From: Lachnospiraceae bacterium
GTDB taxonomy: Bacteria > Bacillota > Clostridia > Lachnospirales > Lachnospiraceae
NCBI GenBank assembly: GCA_900771195.1
Contig: CAAGMZ010000026.1
Span: 1-64,000 of the forward strand
DNA length: 64,000 bases
Reading direction: 5' to 3'
Part shown: positions 16,805 through 23,660 of the stretch, in pieces
Layout: the number at the start of each line of letters is the position of its first letter
Position numbering within the stretch: the stretch's first letter is position 1
Notes under the pieces: generated by a model
What the model saw: only the letters and a program-made list of their open reading frames with translations
What the model was told of the DNA's origin: nothing
Databases searched by the model: none
Translations under genes and position numbers: made by a program

Positions 16805-17671
16805 ATGAAAAAAAAGAAATTAATTGAAAAAATAATTCAGATAATATTCATGATACTCGGTCTTGTGACGGTGGGTTGCGTACTTCTGATAACTGTCTAT
16901 CTGGTGGTTTCAGGAATACCTGCAATCCGCCGGATTGGCATTACTAAGTTTCTTTTTGGCAAGACATGGGCATCTACAGCGGCTGAGCCGCAATTCGGAA
17001 TTCTTCCGTTCATACTTACAAGTGTCTACGGAACTGCCGGAGCCATAGTTATAGGGGTACCGATTGGTTTCCTTACAGCCCTGTATCTTGCTAAGCTTGC
17101 ACCGTCAAAGGTAAAAGCAGTGATGAGCAGTGCAGTTGACCTTCTTGCGGGAATTCCGTCGGTTGTATACGGTCTTGTGGGTATGCTGGTGCTTGTGCCC
17201 GGAATAAGGAAGATTTTTCACGTGCCTGACGGAGCCGGACTTCTGGCAGCAATAATTGTGCTTGCCATCATGATACTGCCTTCCATCATCAAGGTTTCCA
17301 TAACGGCACTTGAAGCTGTTCCCAAGGAATATGAGGAAGGCTCACTTGCGCTCGGAGCCAATGAGATAGAAACATATATACATGTGTCGGTTCCCGCAGC
17401 CAAAAGCGGAATTGCAACAGCCATAGTTCTTGGAATAGGACGTGCGATAGGCGAGGCAATGGCAGTAATGATGGTAGCCGGAAATTCTCCGAATATGCCT
17501 TCGATTTTCCAGAGCGTGCGTTTCTTAACGACAGCAGTGGCAAGCGAGATGTCATACTCATCAGGACTGCAGAGACAGGCGCTTTTCTCAATAGCACTTG
17601 TCCTCATGCTTTTCATAATGCTTATAAACGGAGTGCTCAATCTCTGCCTGAAGCATAGGAAGGAGTCATGA
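16805..17671 (+). CDS. pstC: phosphate ABC transporter permease PstC
   Basis: A 288-residue permease with six predicted membrane spans. The cytoplasmic coupling segment EAVPKEYEEGSLALGANEIE followed by a Gly-rich RAIGEAMAVMMVAG is the EAA loop of the PstC/PstA family. AVDLLAGIPSVVYGLVG is another conserved PstC/A segment. It forms the channel with PstA. One base separates its stop from the pstA start codon. Confidence 0.94.
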   Translation: MKKKKLIEKIIQIIFMILGLVTVGCVLLITVYLVVSGIPAIRRIGITKFLFGKTWASTAAEPQFGILPFILTSVYGTAGAIVIGVPIGFLTALYLAKLAPSKVKAVMSSAVDLLAGIPSVVYGLVGMLVLVPGIRKIFHVPDGAGLLAAIIVLAIMILPSIIKVSITALEAVPKEYEEGSLALGANEIETYIHVSVPAAKSGIATAIVLGIGRAIGEAMAVMMVAGNSPNMPSIFQSVRFLTTAVASEMSYSSGLQRQALFSIALVLMLFIMLINGVLNLCLKHRKES

Positions 17672-17672
17672 T

Positions 17673-18524
17673 ATGACGGCAAAAAGAAAGATAAAGTCGG
17701 GAATATGGAAATTTGTCATGTGGCTGTCAGTCGGGCTTACTGCTGCGCTGGTGGTTTTCATGGTGGTATATGTGATGATGAAGGGAGTGCCCAATATTAA
17801 CTGGAAGCTTCTCTCCACCAAGCCAAGCTACCTAAAAAACAGCATAGGTATTTTGCCGGATATACTCAACACAATATATATAATTATAGCAACAATACTG
17901 ATAGTGCTTCCTCTGGGAGTGGGAGCTGCGGTGTATCTTACCGAGTATGCTTCCAACAAAAAAATTGTGGGGATGATAGAGTATGCGGCAGAGACGCTTT
18001 CGGGAATACCTTCGATAATATACGGACTTGTGGGAATGCTGTTTTTCTGTCAGTTTCTGGGCATGCAGACATCACTTATTGCGGGCGCACTTACGCTTGT
18101 TATTATGAACCTTCCCACAATTCTCAGGACAACGCAGGAAAGCCTTAAGACAGTTCCTCAGTCATACAGGGAGGGTGCTTTCGGACTGGGAGCCGGAAAG
18201 TGGCGTGTCATCCGCACAGTCGTTCTTCCCAACTGCGTGGACGGAATTGTGACAGGTTGTATTCTGTCGGTAGGACGTATTATCGGTGAGTCGGCAGCGC
18301 TTCTTTTCACTGCAGGCTTTGCACATGCACTTCACGGGCATATTTTTAAATCACTTGGAAAACCGGGTGCGACACTTACGGTTGCACTCTATGTATACGC
18401 CAAGGAAGAGGGAGAATTCGGCGTTGCCTTTGCAATAGCAGCGATTCTTATGATACTGACAATTCTTATCAATCTGTCGGCAAGTGCCGTACAGAAACAT
18501 TTTCAGAAAAGGAGGAGCCTATGA
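17673..18524 (+). CDS. pstA: phosphate ABC transporter permease PstA
   Basis: A 283-residue permease paralogous to PstC. It shows AETLSGIPSIIYGLVGMLFF and an EAA-type loop SLKTVPQSYREGAFGLGAG, followed by SVGRIIGESAALLFTAG. Six hydrophobic segments are visible. It overlaps pstB by four bases (ATGA), the usual coupling in Pst operons. Confidence 0.94.
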   Translation: MTAKRKIKSGIWKFVMWLSVGLTAALVVFMVVYVMMKGVPNINWKLLSTKPSYLKNSIGILPDILNTIYIIIATILIVLPLGVGAAVYLTEYASNKKIVGMIEYAAETLSGIPSIIYGLVGMLFFCQFLGMQTSLIAGALTLVIMNLPTILRTTQESLKTVPQSYREGAFGLGAGKWRVIRTVVLPNCVDGIVTGCILSVGRIIGESAALLFTAGFAHALHGHIFKSLGKPGATLTVALYVYAKEEGEFGVAFAIAAILMILTILINLSASAVQKHFQKRRSL

Positions 18525-19276
18525 GTACAATTATCAAGGCAGAGGAGCTCTGTCTTTACTATGGTGACCACAAGGCACTCAATAATATTAACATTGACAT
18601 TGACAAGAACTGTATCACAGCTCTTATAGGACCCTCCGGATGCGGTAAGTCAACCTTTCTTAAGACTTTGAACCGCATGAATGATCTGGTGCCCGGTGTA
18701 AAAATAACGGGAAAGGTCACTTACAATGACAATGACATTTATGCCAAAAATGTAGACGTCAACGAGCTGAGAAAAAATGTGGGAATGGTGTTCCAGAAGC
18801 CCAATCCGTTTCCCATGAGCATCTATGACAACATCGCTTACGGACCACGTACCCACGGCATCAAATCAAGAGCGAAGTTAGACGAGATTGTTGAGAATGC
18901 ACTTCGTGACGCTGCAATCTGGGATGAGGTTAAGGACAGACTGAAGAAAAATGCACTCGGCCTTTCCGGCGGGCAGCAGCAGAGACTCTGCATAGCCAGG
19001 GCACTTGCAGTACAGCCCGAGGTGATTCTGATGGATGAGCCCACATCGGCCCTTGACCCCATATCAACGTCACATATTGAGGACCTGGCAATCAAATTAA
19101 AGGACAAATACACTATAGTAATAGTCACGCATAACATGCAGCAGGCAGTGAGAATTTCCGACAACACGGCATTCTTTTTGCTGGGTGAGCTGGTTGAATA
19201 CGGCGATACGGAAAAGATGTTCTCAAAGCCTCATGACAAACGTACCGAAGATTATATTTCAGGGAGGTTCGGATGA
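18521..19276 (+). CDS. pstB: phosphate ABC transporter ATPase
   Basis: A 251-residue ATPase with Walker A GPSGCGKST, Q-loop VGMVFQKPNPFPMSIYDNIA (the NPFPMSI string is diagnostic of PstB), signature LSGGQQQRLCIARALA, Walker B VILMDEPTSALDP and the H-loop IVTHNMQQAVR. It energises PstCA. Overlaps both neighbours by four bases. Confidence 0.97.
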   Translation: MSTIIKAEELCLYYGDHKALNNINIDIDKNCITALIGPSGCGKSTFLKTLNRMNDLVPGVKITGKVTYNDNDIYAKNVDVNELRKNVGMVFQKPNPFPMSIYDNIAYGPRTHGIKSRAKLDEIVENALRDAAIWDEVKDRLKKNALGLSGGQQQRLCIARALAVQPEVILMDEPTSALDPISTSHIEDLAIKLKDKYTIVIVTHNMQQAVRISDNTAFFLLGELVEYGDTEKMFSKPHDKRTEDYISGRFG

Positions 19277-19947
19277 TGAGAGACCAGTATGAGAAACAGC
19301 TTTTGGAACTTAATAAATCTATGATGGAGATGGGAGGTCTCTGTGAAGACGCCATTACCATTGCAGTTCAGGCGCTCCATGAGGATAATCCTGAGCTTGC
19401 CGCACAGGTAGCTGAAATAGACTCTAAGATTGACAGATTAGAGCGGGATATAGAAGCCCAGTGCATGAGGCTTCTCCTCAAGCAGCAGCCTGTTGCAAGG
19501 GATTTGAGAGCCGTATCCGCAGCTCTTAAGATGGTTACGGATATGGAGCGAATAGGAGACCAGGCTGAGGATATAGTCGAGATTCTGCCGTACCTTAAGC
19601 AGTGCGACGGAAAAGAAATGATGGTAATCTATGAGATGGAGAAGGCTGTAATACATATGGTTACGGCAAGCATAGATGCTTACGTGCGCCAGAATACCGT
19701 CATTGCCGAGCAGGTAATAGCAGATGATGATTATGTGGACACTCTTTTTGACAAGAGTAAAAAAGCGCTCATCGACCTTATCGCAGCAGACCCTGCCAAC
19801 GGAGAATGTGCCATTGATCTTCTGATGGTCTGCAAGTATCTTGAGAGAATCGGAGACCATGCGACGAATGTTGCAGAGTGGGTTATCTTCTCGGTTGTGG
19901 GTGAGCATACGAAGGAGAGTCCGGACCAGAAAATGCCGTCAAAGTAA
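19273..19947 (+). CDS. phoU: phosphate signalling regulator PhoU
   Basis: A 224-residue all-helical protein of two PhoU three-helix repeats. Conserved elements are MGGLCEDAI, LEAQCMRLLLKQQP-like (IEAQCMRLL) and ARDLRAVSAALKMVTDMERI in the first repeat, and CAIDLLMVCKYLERIGDHAT in the second; the E/D-R-IGD acidic clusters bind metal. PhoU links Pst transport to the phosphate two-component system; no phoR/phoB genes lie in the window. It overlaps pstB by four bases. No clear terminator follows before the tRNA promoter 27 bases later. Confidence 0.95.
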   Translation: MMRDQYEKQLLELNKSMMEMGGLCEDAITIAVQALHEDNPELAAQVAEIDSKIDRLERDIEAQCMRLLLKQQPVARDLRAVSAALKMVTDMERIGDQAEDIVEILPYLKQCDGKEMMVIYEMEKAVIHMVTASIDAYVRQNTVIAEQVIADDDYVDTLFDKSKKALIDLIAADPANGECAIDLLMVCKYLERIGDHATNVAEWVIFSVVGEHTKESPDQKMPSK

Positions 19948-19974
19948 GTTTGTTGTAACTTTTAAAAAAAAAGC

Positions 19975-20003
19975 TTGCATTGTGCCGCGGATTATAGTAT
20001 TAT
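19975..20003 (+). promoter_or_regulatory. promoter of tRNA-Pro(AGG)
   Basis: TTGCAT (19975-19980) and TATTAT (19998-20003), 17-base spacer, ending 14 bases before the tRNA. The string CTTGCATTGTGC recurs in the promoter of the second tRNA-Pro gene on the other strand. Confidence 0.65.
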
Positions 20004-20017
20004 AGTCAGCGTGGCAA

Positions 20018-20091
20018 CGATGCGTGGCTCAGCTTGGTAGAGCGCTACGTTAGGGACGTAGAGGTCGCAGGTTCAAATCCTGTCGCATCGA
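20018..20091 (+). tRNA. tRNA-Pro, anticodon AGG
   Basis: A full cloverleaf can be drawn: acceptor CGATGCG/CGCATCG with discriminator A, D-arm with GCTC/GAGC, anticodon stem CTACG/CGTAG, loop TTAGGGA, T-arm GCAGG/CCTGT with TTCAAAT. The anticodon is AGG. C1-G72 with A73 and G35-G36 fit proline identity. The 3' CCA is not encoded. A first-position A implies deamination to inosine by a TadA-type enzyme, unusual for bacterial proline tRNAs. Confidence 0.92.
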
Positions 20092-20099
20092 CTGAGTAT

Positions 20100-20128
20100 T
20101 CCCCCGATGATATCGGGGGATTTTTTTT
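20100..20128 (+). terminator. terminator of tRNA-Pro(AGG)
   Basis: TCCCCCGAT pairs perfectly with ATCGGGGGA around a GAT loop, followed by eight T's. A strong intrinsic terminator directly after the tRNA. Confidence 0.92.
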
Positions 20129-20552
20129 ATGCAATCCGGTGAGTATCTTCAGGAGAACAGATAAGAAATGGGGAGTTAAGGTTGTTTATCGGAGAATTGT
20201 TGTATTTTTTCAAAGATTTTAATAGGATTCCGCTTCAATCGGATATGTGGTTCAGATAATCCTCAGTTTTTTAGCTATTATTATCTTATTTTGTTATTGA
20301 TTTTACATTAGTTTTGAGGTGTTTTGATGACGGGAGTAAGATAAAGATGCTTATTTCCGGAAGTTCTATCTTATTTTCTAAACAAATCAAATCACAAAAG
20401 ATACAATCTGCTGAAATTTCACAGATAAAAATATTATCCAAACAAATCTTATCGGAAATGTGCCGGTGCTGCGAAAAATCCTCGGAAAATCACAGCTATG
20501 TGTGCTTCGGTCTTTTGGCCAGAGACGGAATACGCCCTGAACAGCCGGCATC
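20129..20552. other. non-coding AT-rich spacer
   Basis: About 420 bases between the two tRNA units. I see no convincing gene; a 94-codon frame (20314-20598) has no ribosome-binding site, no motif and runs through the hairpin at 20553-20576. The stretch has repeated short words such as ATCTTATTTT and AAACAAATC but no ordered repeat. Confidence 0.5.
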
Positions 20553-20576
20553 AAAAAAAGAACCATTGCGGTTCTT
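20553..20576 (-). terminator. intrinsic terminator, leftward
   Basis: AAGAACC (20558-20564) pairs with GGTTCTT (20570-20576) around a five-base loop; on the minus strand it is followed by seven U's. It probably ends the tRNA-Pro(CGG) transcript roughly 100 bases after the tRNA. Confidence 0.65.
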
Positions 20577-20600
20577 AAGGAATTCCCGAGCTATATAATA

Positions 20601-20664
20601 CAGCTGTGAAATGATTATCTGAGGCAGCAAAAACACCTGAGCTCAAATAATTATTTTACAGCCT
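20601..20664. repeat. imperfect palindrome related to the rpsR terminator palindrome
   Basis: GCTGTGAAATGATTATCTGAG near the left end pairs, with three near-matches, with CTCAAATAATTATTTTACAGC at the right end around a short unpaired centre. The right arm shares GGCTGTAAAATAATTATT (in complement) with the perfect 34-base palindrome after rpsR (60511-60544). It lies just downstream of tRNA-Pro(CGG) on the minus strand and may help processing or termination. Confidence 0.55.
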
Positions 20665-20672
20665 TACATAAA

Positions 20673-20746
20673 TCGGCGCGACAGGATTCGAACCTGCGAC
20701 CTCTGCGTCCCGAACGCAGCGCTCTACCAAGCTGAGCCACGCGCCG
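20673..20746 (-). tRNA. tRNA-Pro, anticodon CGG
   Basis: On the minus strand: acceptor CGGCGCG/CGCGCCG, discriminator A, anticodon stem CTGCG/CGCAG with loop TTCGGGA (anticodon CGG), and T-arm GCAGG/CCTGT with TTCGAAT. The D-arm is identical to that of the AGG gene 600 bases away, and the two differ mainly in acceptor and anticodon arms, so they are probable duplicates. No encoded CCA. Confidence 0.95.
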
Positions 20747-20755
20747 TCAACCCAT

Positions 20756-20828
20756 ATAATACAACAGCTTGGTGCACAATGCAAGAGTTTTTTGAATTCT
20801 TGCAAATATCCGTTATAGTGGGTATAAT
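20756..20828. promoter_or_regulatory. back-to-back promoters: tRNA-Pro(CGG) and ybaK-like gene
   Basis: Leftward: TTGCAT (20784-20779) and TATTAT (20761-20756), 17-base spacer, for tRNA-Pro(CGG). Rightward: TTGCAA (20800-20805) and TATAAT (20823-20828), 17-base spacer, for the deacylase gene. The two -35 boxes are 15 bases apart, close enough for coupled activity or mutual interference. Confidence 0.7.
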
Positions 20829-20862
20829 GAATGAAAAAATTACAATAAGGAGTTGCGGTTAT

Positions 20863-21330
20863 ATGTCACTTGAAAGTGCAGAGAAATATTTGAAAGATAA
20901 AGGATTTATGGATCATGTAATTGAGTTTGAGGAGCTGACGGCCACTGTTTCACAGGCGGCGGAAGCACTGGGGGTTGAACCGGGAATGATTGCCAAGACC
21001 ATGTCATTTATTCAGGGGGATAAGACAGTACTTATTCTGACGGAAGGAACGGCAAAGGTCGATAACAGAAAATACAAAGATGTATTTCATGTGAAGGCAA
21101 CTATGATTCCGTACGATGAAGTGGAAGAAAAGACAGGACATGCTCCGGGAGGCGTATGTCCTTTTGGAATAAAAGACGGGGTAGATGTATATCTTGATGT
21201 GAGCCTCAGAAAATATGACACAGTCTATCCGGCAGCAGGAAACGACCACAGTGCCGTAAAGCTAACCATTTCCGAGCTTGAGCAGATAGCAGGGGCTAAG
21301 GGCTGGATTGACGTGTGCAAAGAGGATTAA
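20863..21330 (+). CDS. YbaK/ProX-type aminoacyl-tRNA deacylase
   Basis: The start is ATG 20863 after AAGGAG; the longer frame from 20779 begins inside the promoter. The 155-residue protein belongs to the INS/YbaK superfamily: EFEELTATVSQAAEALGVEP, an IAKTMSFI strand with the catalytic Lys, ILTEGTAKVD, and GHAPGGVCPFG, the diagnostic GxxPGGVxPFG loop. Family members clear mischarged prolyl-tRNA (Cys- or Ala-tRNA-Pro) in the cytoplasm. Its promoter is back-to-back with a tRNA-Pro gene, which supports a proline-tRNA editing role. Whether it prefers Cys or Ala cannot be read from sequence. Confidence 0.88.
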   Translation: MSLESAEKYLKDKGFMDHVIEFEELTATVSQAAEALGVEPGMIAKTMSFIQGDKTVLILTEGTAKVDNRKYKDVFHVKATMIPYDEVEEKTGHAPGGVCPFGIKDGVDVYLDVSLRKYDTVYPAAGNDHSAVKLTISELEQIAGAKGWIDVCKED

Positions 21331-21367
21331 GGGGCCATTTGCTGTTACCGTAATAGGATTTCGGGAA

Positions 21368-22456
21368 TTAATCTGCTGAAGGAAAAATAATATTTTCCGA
21401 AGTATATCCCTTTCTTACATGACGAATCATCCGTTCTATCTGGGGAAGCATATTTACGGGACAGAGCATTACAGCCGGATGTGCTTCGGCATAAACCCTG
21501 AAAAGTTCATCAGCAAAGCCCTGTCCCATCATTGTAACATTAGAAAAATCGAGTACGACTTTCTGAAATTCATCAAGACGGTGGCAGATTCGTCTTGCCT
21601 GTGAACGGGCTACCGGTTCCCCGGAAATACAGGCTTCTTTTACCGGGATAAGTGTTTTCACAAAGCCTTCATCCACATCAGAGTAAGTATCAAATATTTT
21701 CCCCGCTTTGCGTTCAGTTTCATTTTCAAGCGTCATCATAACCATAGTGCTTTCCTTCCATAATTTTGATGCATAAGCCGCAAGGTGTGAACGGATAGAT
21801 TCTGAAGTATTGCTGCACATGTATTTCAAAATAAGAGAATCAGACCACAGTATAAAGGAATCAACCATTTTGGATGAAAAGAAAATTCCCTCGCCCGAAT
21901 GATGGCGTCTGTCACATGTGATTTTTCCTTTATACAGTTCAATTAAAGCATCTTCGGCACGCGGATGCGCCCATCCGTTATCTCTCATATATTCTGTCAG
22001 TGTAAAAAAAACACCTGCCCCATCGTCAGAAATTACCACAGTTGTATTCAGTGCGTTGCATTGTACAACAATTCCAAGGCGTGTTCCTTTCGAATGTTCT
22101 ATCGCATTATTCAGAATCTCCGAACAACAGTATTGCCAGATCGAGCGTGCTTTTTCATTGCAGCCTTTAAGATATGGAGCAATATGGCAATCATACAGGA
22201 CATCCTCTTCAATGCCTGATTCTTCAAGGGAAACTGAAACCCGATACTCTTTTTGAATCAGACGATATGGACATTCTTCGCCATATGCAGCTTCAATGAT
22301 TCCGGCATCTAAAGCCTCCTTCAGGTAGCGTTTTACAGTGGTGACCGAAATTCCAAAGCTGTCCATTGCCTTCTCTATTACCGCACCATCTCTCTGTGCT
22401 ATCTTGCGAAGAATATATTTTCTGATTTCCTGTCTTTTTTTTTCAGTAAGTGACAT
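21368..22456 (-). CDS. HTH-HATPase-DUF4325 regulator
   Basis: The start is ATG 22456, preceded by TAGGAG on the minus strand; the longer frame would include the promoter and operators. The 362-residue protein has three parts. Residues 1-75 are a helix-turn-helix (EKKRQEIRKYILRKIAQRDG, SVTTVKRYLKEALDAGII). Residues about 110-220 are a GHKL ATPase with N-box EILNNAIEHSKG, G1 ISDDGAGVF and a G2-like HHSGEGIFFSSKMVD. Residues about 275-355 are DUF4325, a STAS-like fold with RLDEFQKVVLDFSNVTMMGQ and GFADELFRVY. This single-chain combination resembles anti-sigma kinase/antagonist logic fused to a DNA-binding head. Two dyads just upstream suggest autoregulation. Confidence 0.82.
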   Translation of the reverse strand: MSLTEKKRQEIRKYILRKIAQRDGAVIEKAMDSFGISVTTVKRYLKEALDAGIIEAAYGEECPYRLIQKEYRVSVSLEESGIEEDVLYDCHIAPYLKGCNEKARSIWQYCCSEILNNAIEHSKGTRLGIVVQCNALNTTVVISDDGAGVFFTLTEYMRDNGWAHPRAEDALIELYKGKITCDRRHHSGEGIFFSSKMVDSFILWSDSLILKYMCSNTSESIRSHLAAYASKLWKESTMVMMTLENETERKAGKIFDTYSDVDEGFVKTLIPVKEACISGEPVARSQARRICHRLDEFQKVVLDFSNVTMMGQGFADELFRVYAEAHPAVMLCPVNMLPQIERMIRHVRKGYTSENIIFPSAD

Positions 22457-22478
22457 ATGACTCCTATAAAACTTAAAT

Positions 22479-22541
22479 TCGATTATCGAAACTATAATTT
22501 TGATATTTGAAATTATATCACTTATTGGCAGAACATACAAG
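22479..22541 (-). promoter_or_regulatory. promoter with two 13-bp dyads for the HTH-HATPase gene
   Basis: Leftward promoter TTGTAT (22541-22536), 17-base spacer, TATAAT (22518-22513). Just downstream lie two related dyads, TTTGATATTTGAA (22500-22512) and TTCGATTATCGAA (22479-22491), whose centres are 21 bases apart, two helical turns. The placement at and after the start of transcription fits repression, plausibly by the encoded protein itself. Confidence 0.6.
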
Positions 22542-22612
22542 ATGATATTTGACTCAGAGATCAGACAGGGTAAATAATCATGTAATTCCGGGCATAAGAG
22601 TGAAGAACAGCA

Positions 22613-23602
22613 TTACATCCCCTTCTGCACTATGTTTATAAGCTTCATTCCATTCTCATACGCAAAAGCATTTTCAAGCGTCTCCACGGCTATTGCCTGC
22701 ATGGCTTCTTCGGTGAAAAATCCCATGTGTGAGGTTATAAGCACATTGGGGAATGTGGTAAGTCTGGATATTATGTCATCCTGCATTATCTCATTTGATA
22801 CATCCTCATAGAAAAGGTCATCCTCTTCTTCATAGACATCAAGGGCAACGCCGCCTATTATGCCTTCCTTAAGACCATCTATCAGGGCAGCAGAGTCTAT
22901 GAGAGCGCCGCGCGAGGTGTTGGATATGATTACTCCGGGGTGCATAAGATTTATTGTATCTCTGTTTATAAGGTGATGAGATTCTTTGGTGAGGGGGCAG
23001 TGCAGGGATATGACGTCGCTTTTGGAAAAAAGTTCCTCAAGCGGCACATAAACCGCATCCAGATTTTCGTTGGGGTAAAGGTCATAGGCGAGAACCTTCA
23101 TGTGAAATCCGTTAAAAATATCTATCATTTGCTGGCCTATTTTTCCGGTGCCGATGACACCGGCGGTTTTCCCGTAAAGGTCGCGTCCCATGAGACCATT
23201 GATGCTCATGTTGAAATCACGGGTCCTGTTGTAGGCACGATGCAGCTTTCTGTTGACTGTAAGTATGGCAGCCATTGAAAATTCGGCAACGGCAGCGGGG
23301 GAATAGCTGGGAACCCTGAGAACCGTCATTCCGAGAGCTCTGGTAGCGTCGAGGTCCACATTGTTAAAACCCGCACATCTGAGAAGAATCAGTTTTATCC
23401 CCATTCCCGAAAGCCTTTCGGCTATTTTTTCCGTTACATAGTCATTTACAAAAATACAGACTGCATTGGAGCCCTCAGCAAGAATTACGGTATCGTCGCT
23501 TAATCCCGATTCGATAAAGTGTATGGTGCATCCGTATTCTCTGCTGAGAGGTTCAAACCACAGCCTGTCATAAGGTTTTGTTCCGAAAAAAGCAATCTGC
23601 AT
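22613..23602 (-). CDS. D-2-hydroxyacid dehydrogenase (D-lactate dehydrogenase type)
   Basis: A 329-residue NAD-dependent dehydrogenase. The cofactor fold has GVIGTGKIGQQMI (GxGxxG), and a later NTSRGALID segment carries the catalytic Arg. ALDVYEEEDDLF holds the catalytic Glu, and LITSHMGFFTEEAMQAI the catalytic His. The N-terminus MQIAFFGTKPYDRLWF and VPSYSPAAVAEFS fit fermentative D-lactate dehydrogenases rather than glycerate enzymes. It would reduce pyruvate to D-lactate and re-oxidise NADH, an outlet complementary to pyruvate:ferredoxin oxidoreductase. It may be co-transcribed with the upstream hydrolase gene (58-base gap), or be controlled by the dyad in that gap. Confidence 0.88.
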   Translation of the reverse strand: MQIAFFGTKPYDRLWFEPLSREYGCTIHFIESGLSDDTVILAEGSNAVCIFVNDYVTEKIAERLSGMGIKLILLRCAGFNNVDLDATRALGMTVLRVPSYSPAAVAEFSMAAILTVNRKLHRAYNRTRDFNMSINGLMGRDLYGKTAGVIGTGKIGQQMIDIFNGFHMKVLAYDLYPNENLDAVYVPLEELFSKSDVISLHCPLTKESHHLINRDTINLMHPGVIISNTSRGALIDSAALIDGLKEGIIGGVALDVYEEEDDLFYEDVSNEIMQDDIISRLTTFPNVLITSHMGFFTEEAMQAIAVETLENAFAYENGMKLINIVQKGM

Positions 23603-23626
23603 AATCTGATTCTCCTACTCAAAAGT

Positions 23627-23641
23627 TGATTGTTACAATCA
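23627..23641. promoter_or_regulatory. 15-bp perfect dyad upstream of the dehydrogenase gene
   Basis: TGATTGTTACAATCA is a perfect 7-1-7 inverted repeat located 25-39 bases before the start codon of the D-lactate-type dehydrogenase. It does not match the longer Rex consensus I know for redox control. Regulator unknown. Confidence 0.45.
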
Positions 23642-23660
23642 GATTATGTCCTGAAAATTG

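Noticed and set aside
20314..20598. 94-codon open frame between the two tRNA-Pro genes
   Set aside because: No ribosome-binding site, no motif, skewed composition, and it reads through a minus-strand terminator hairpin.
20779..20862. Extended N-terminus of the YbaK-like protein
   Set aside because: It would include both promoter boxes; ATG 20863 has a good AAGGAG site and matches family length.
23627..23641. Rex binding site before the D-lactate-type dehydrogenase
   Set aside because: The dyad is 15 bases with a one-base centre and does not fit the longer Rex consensus.
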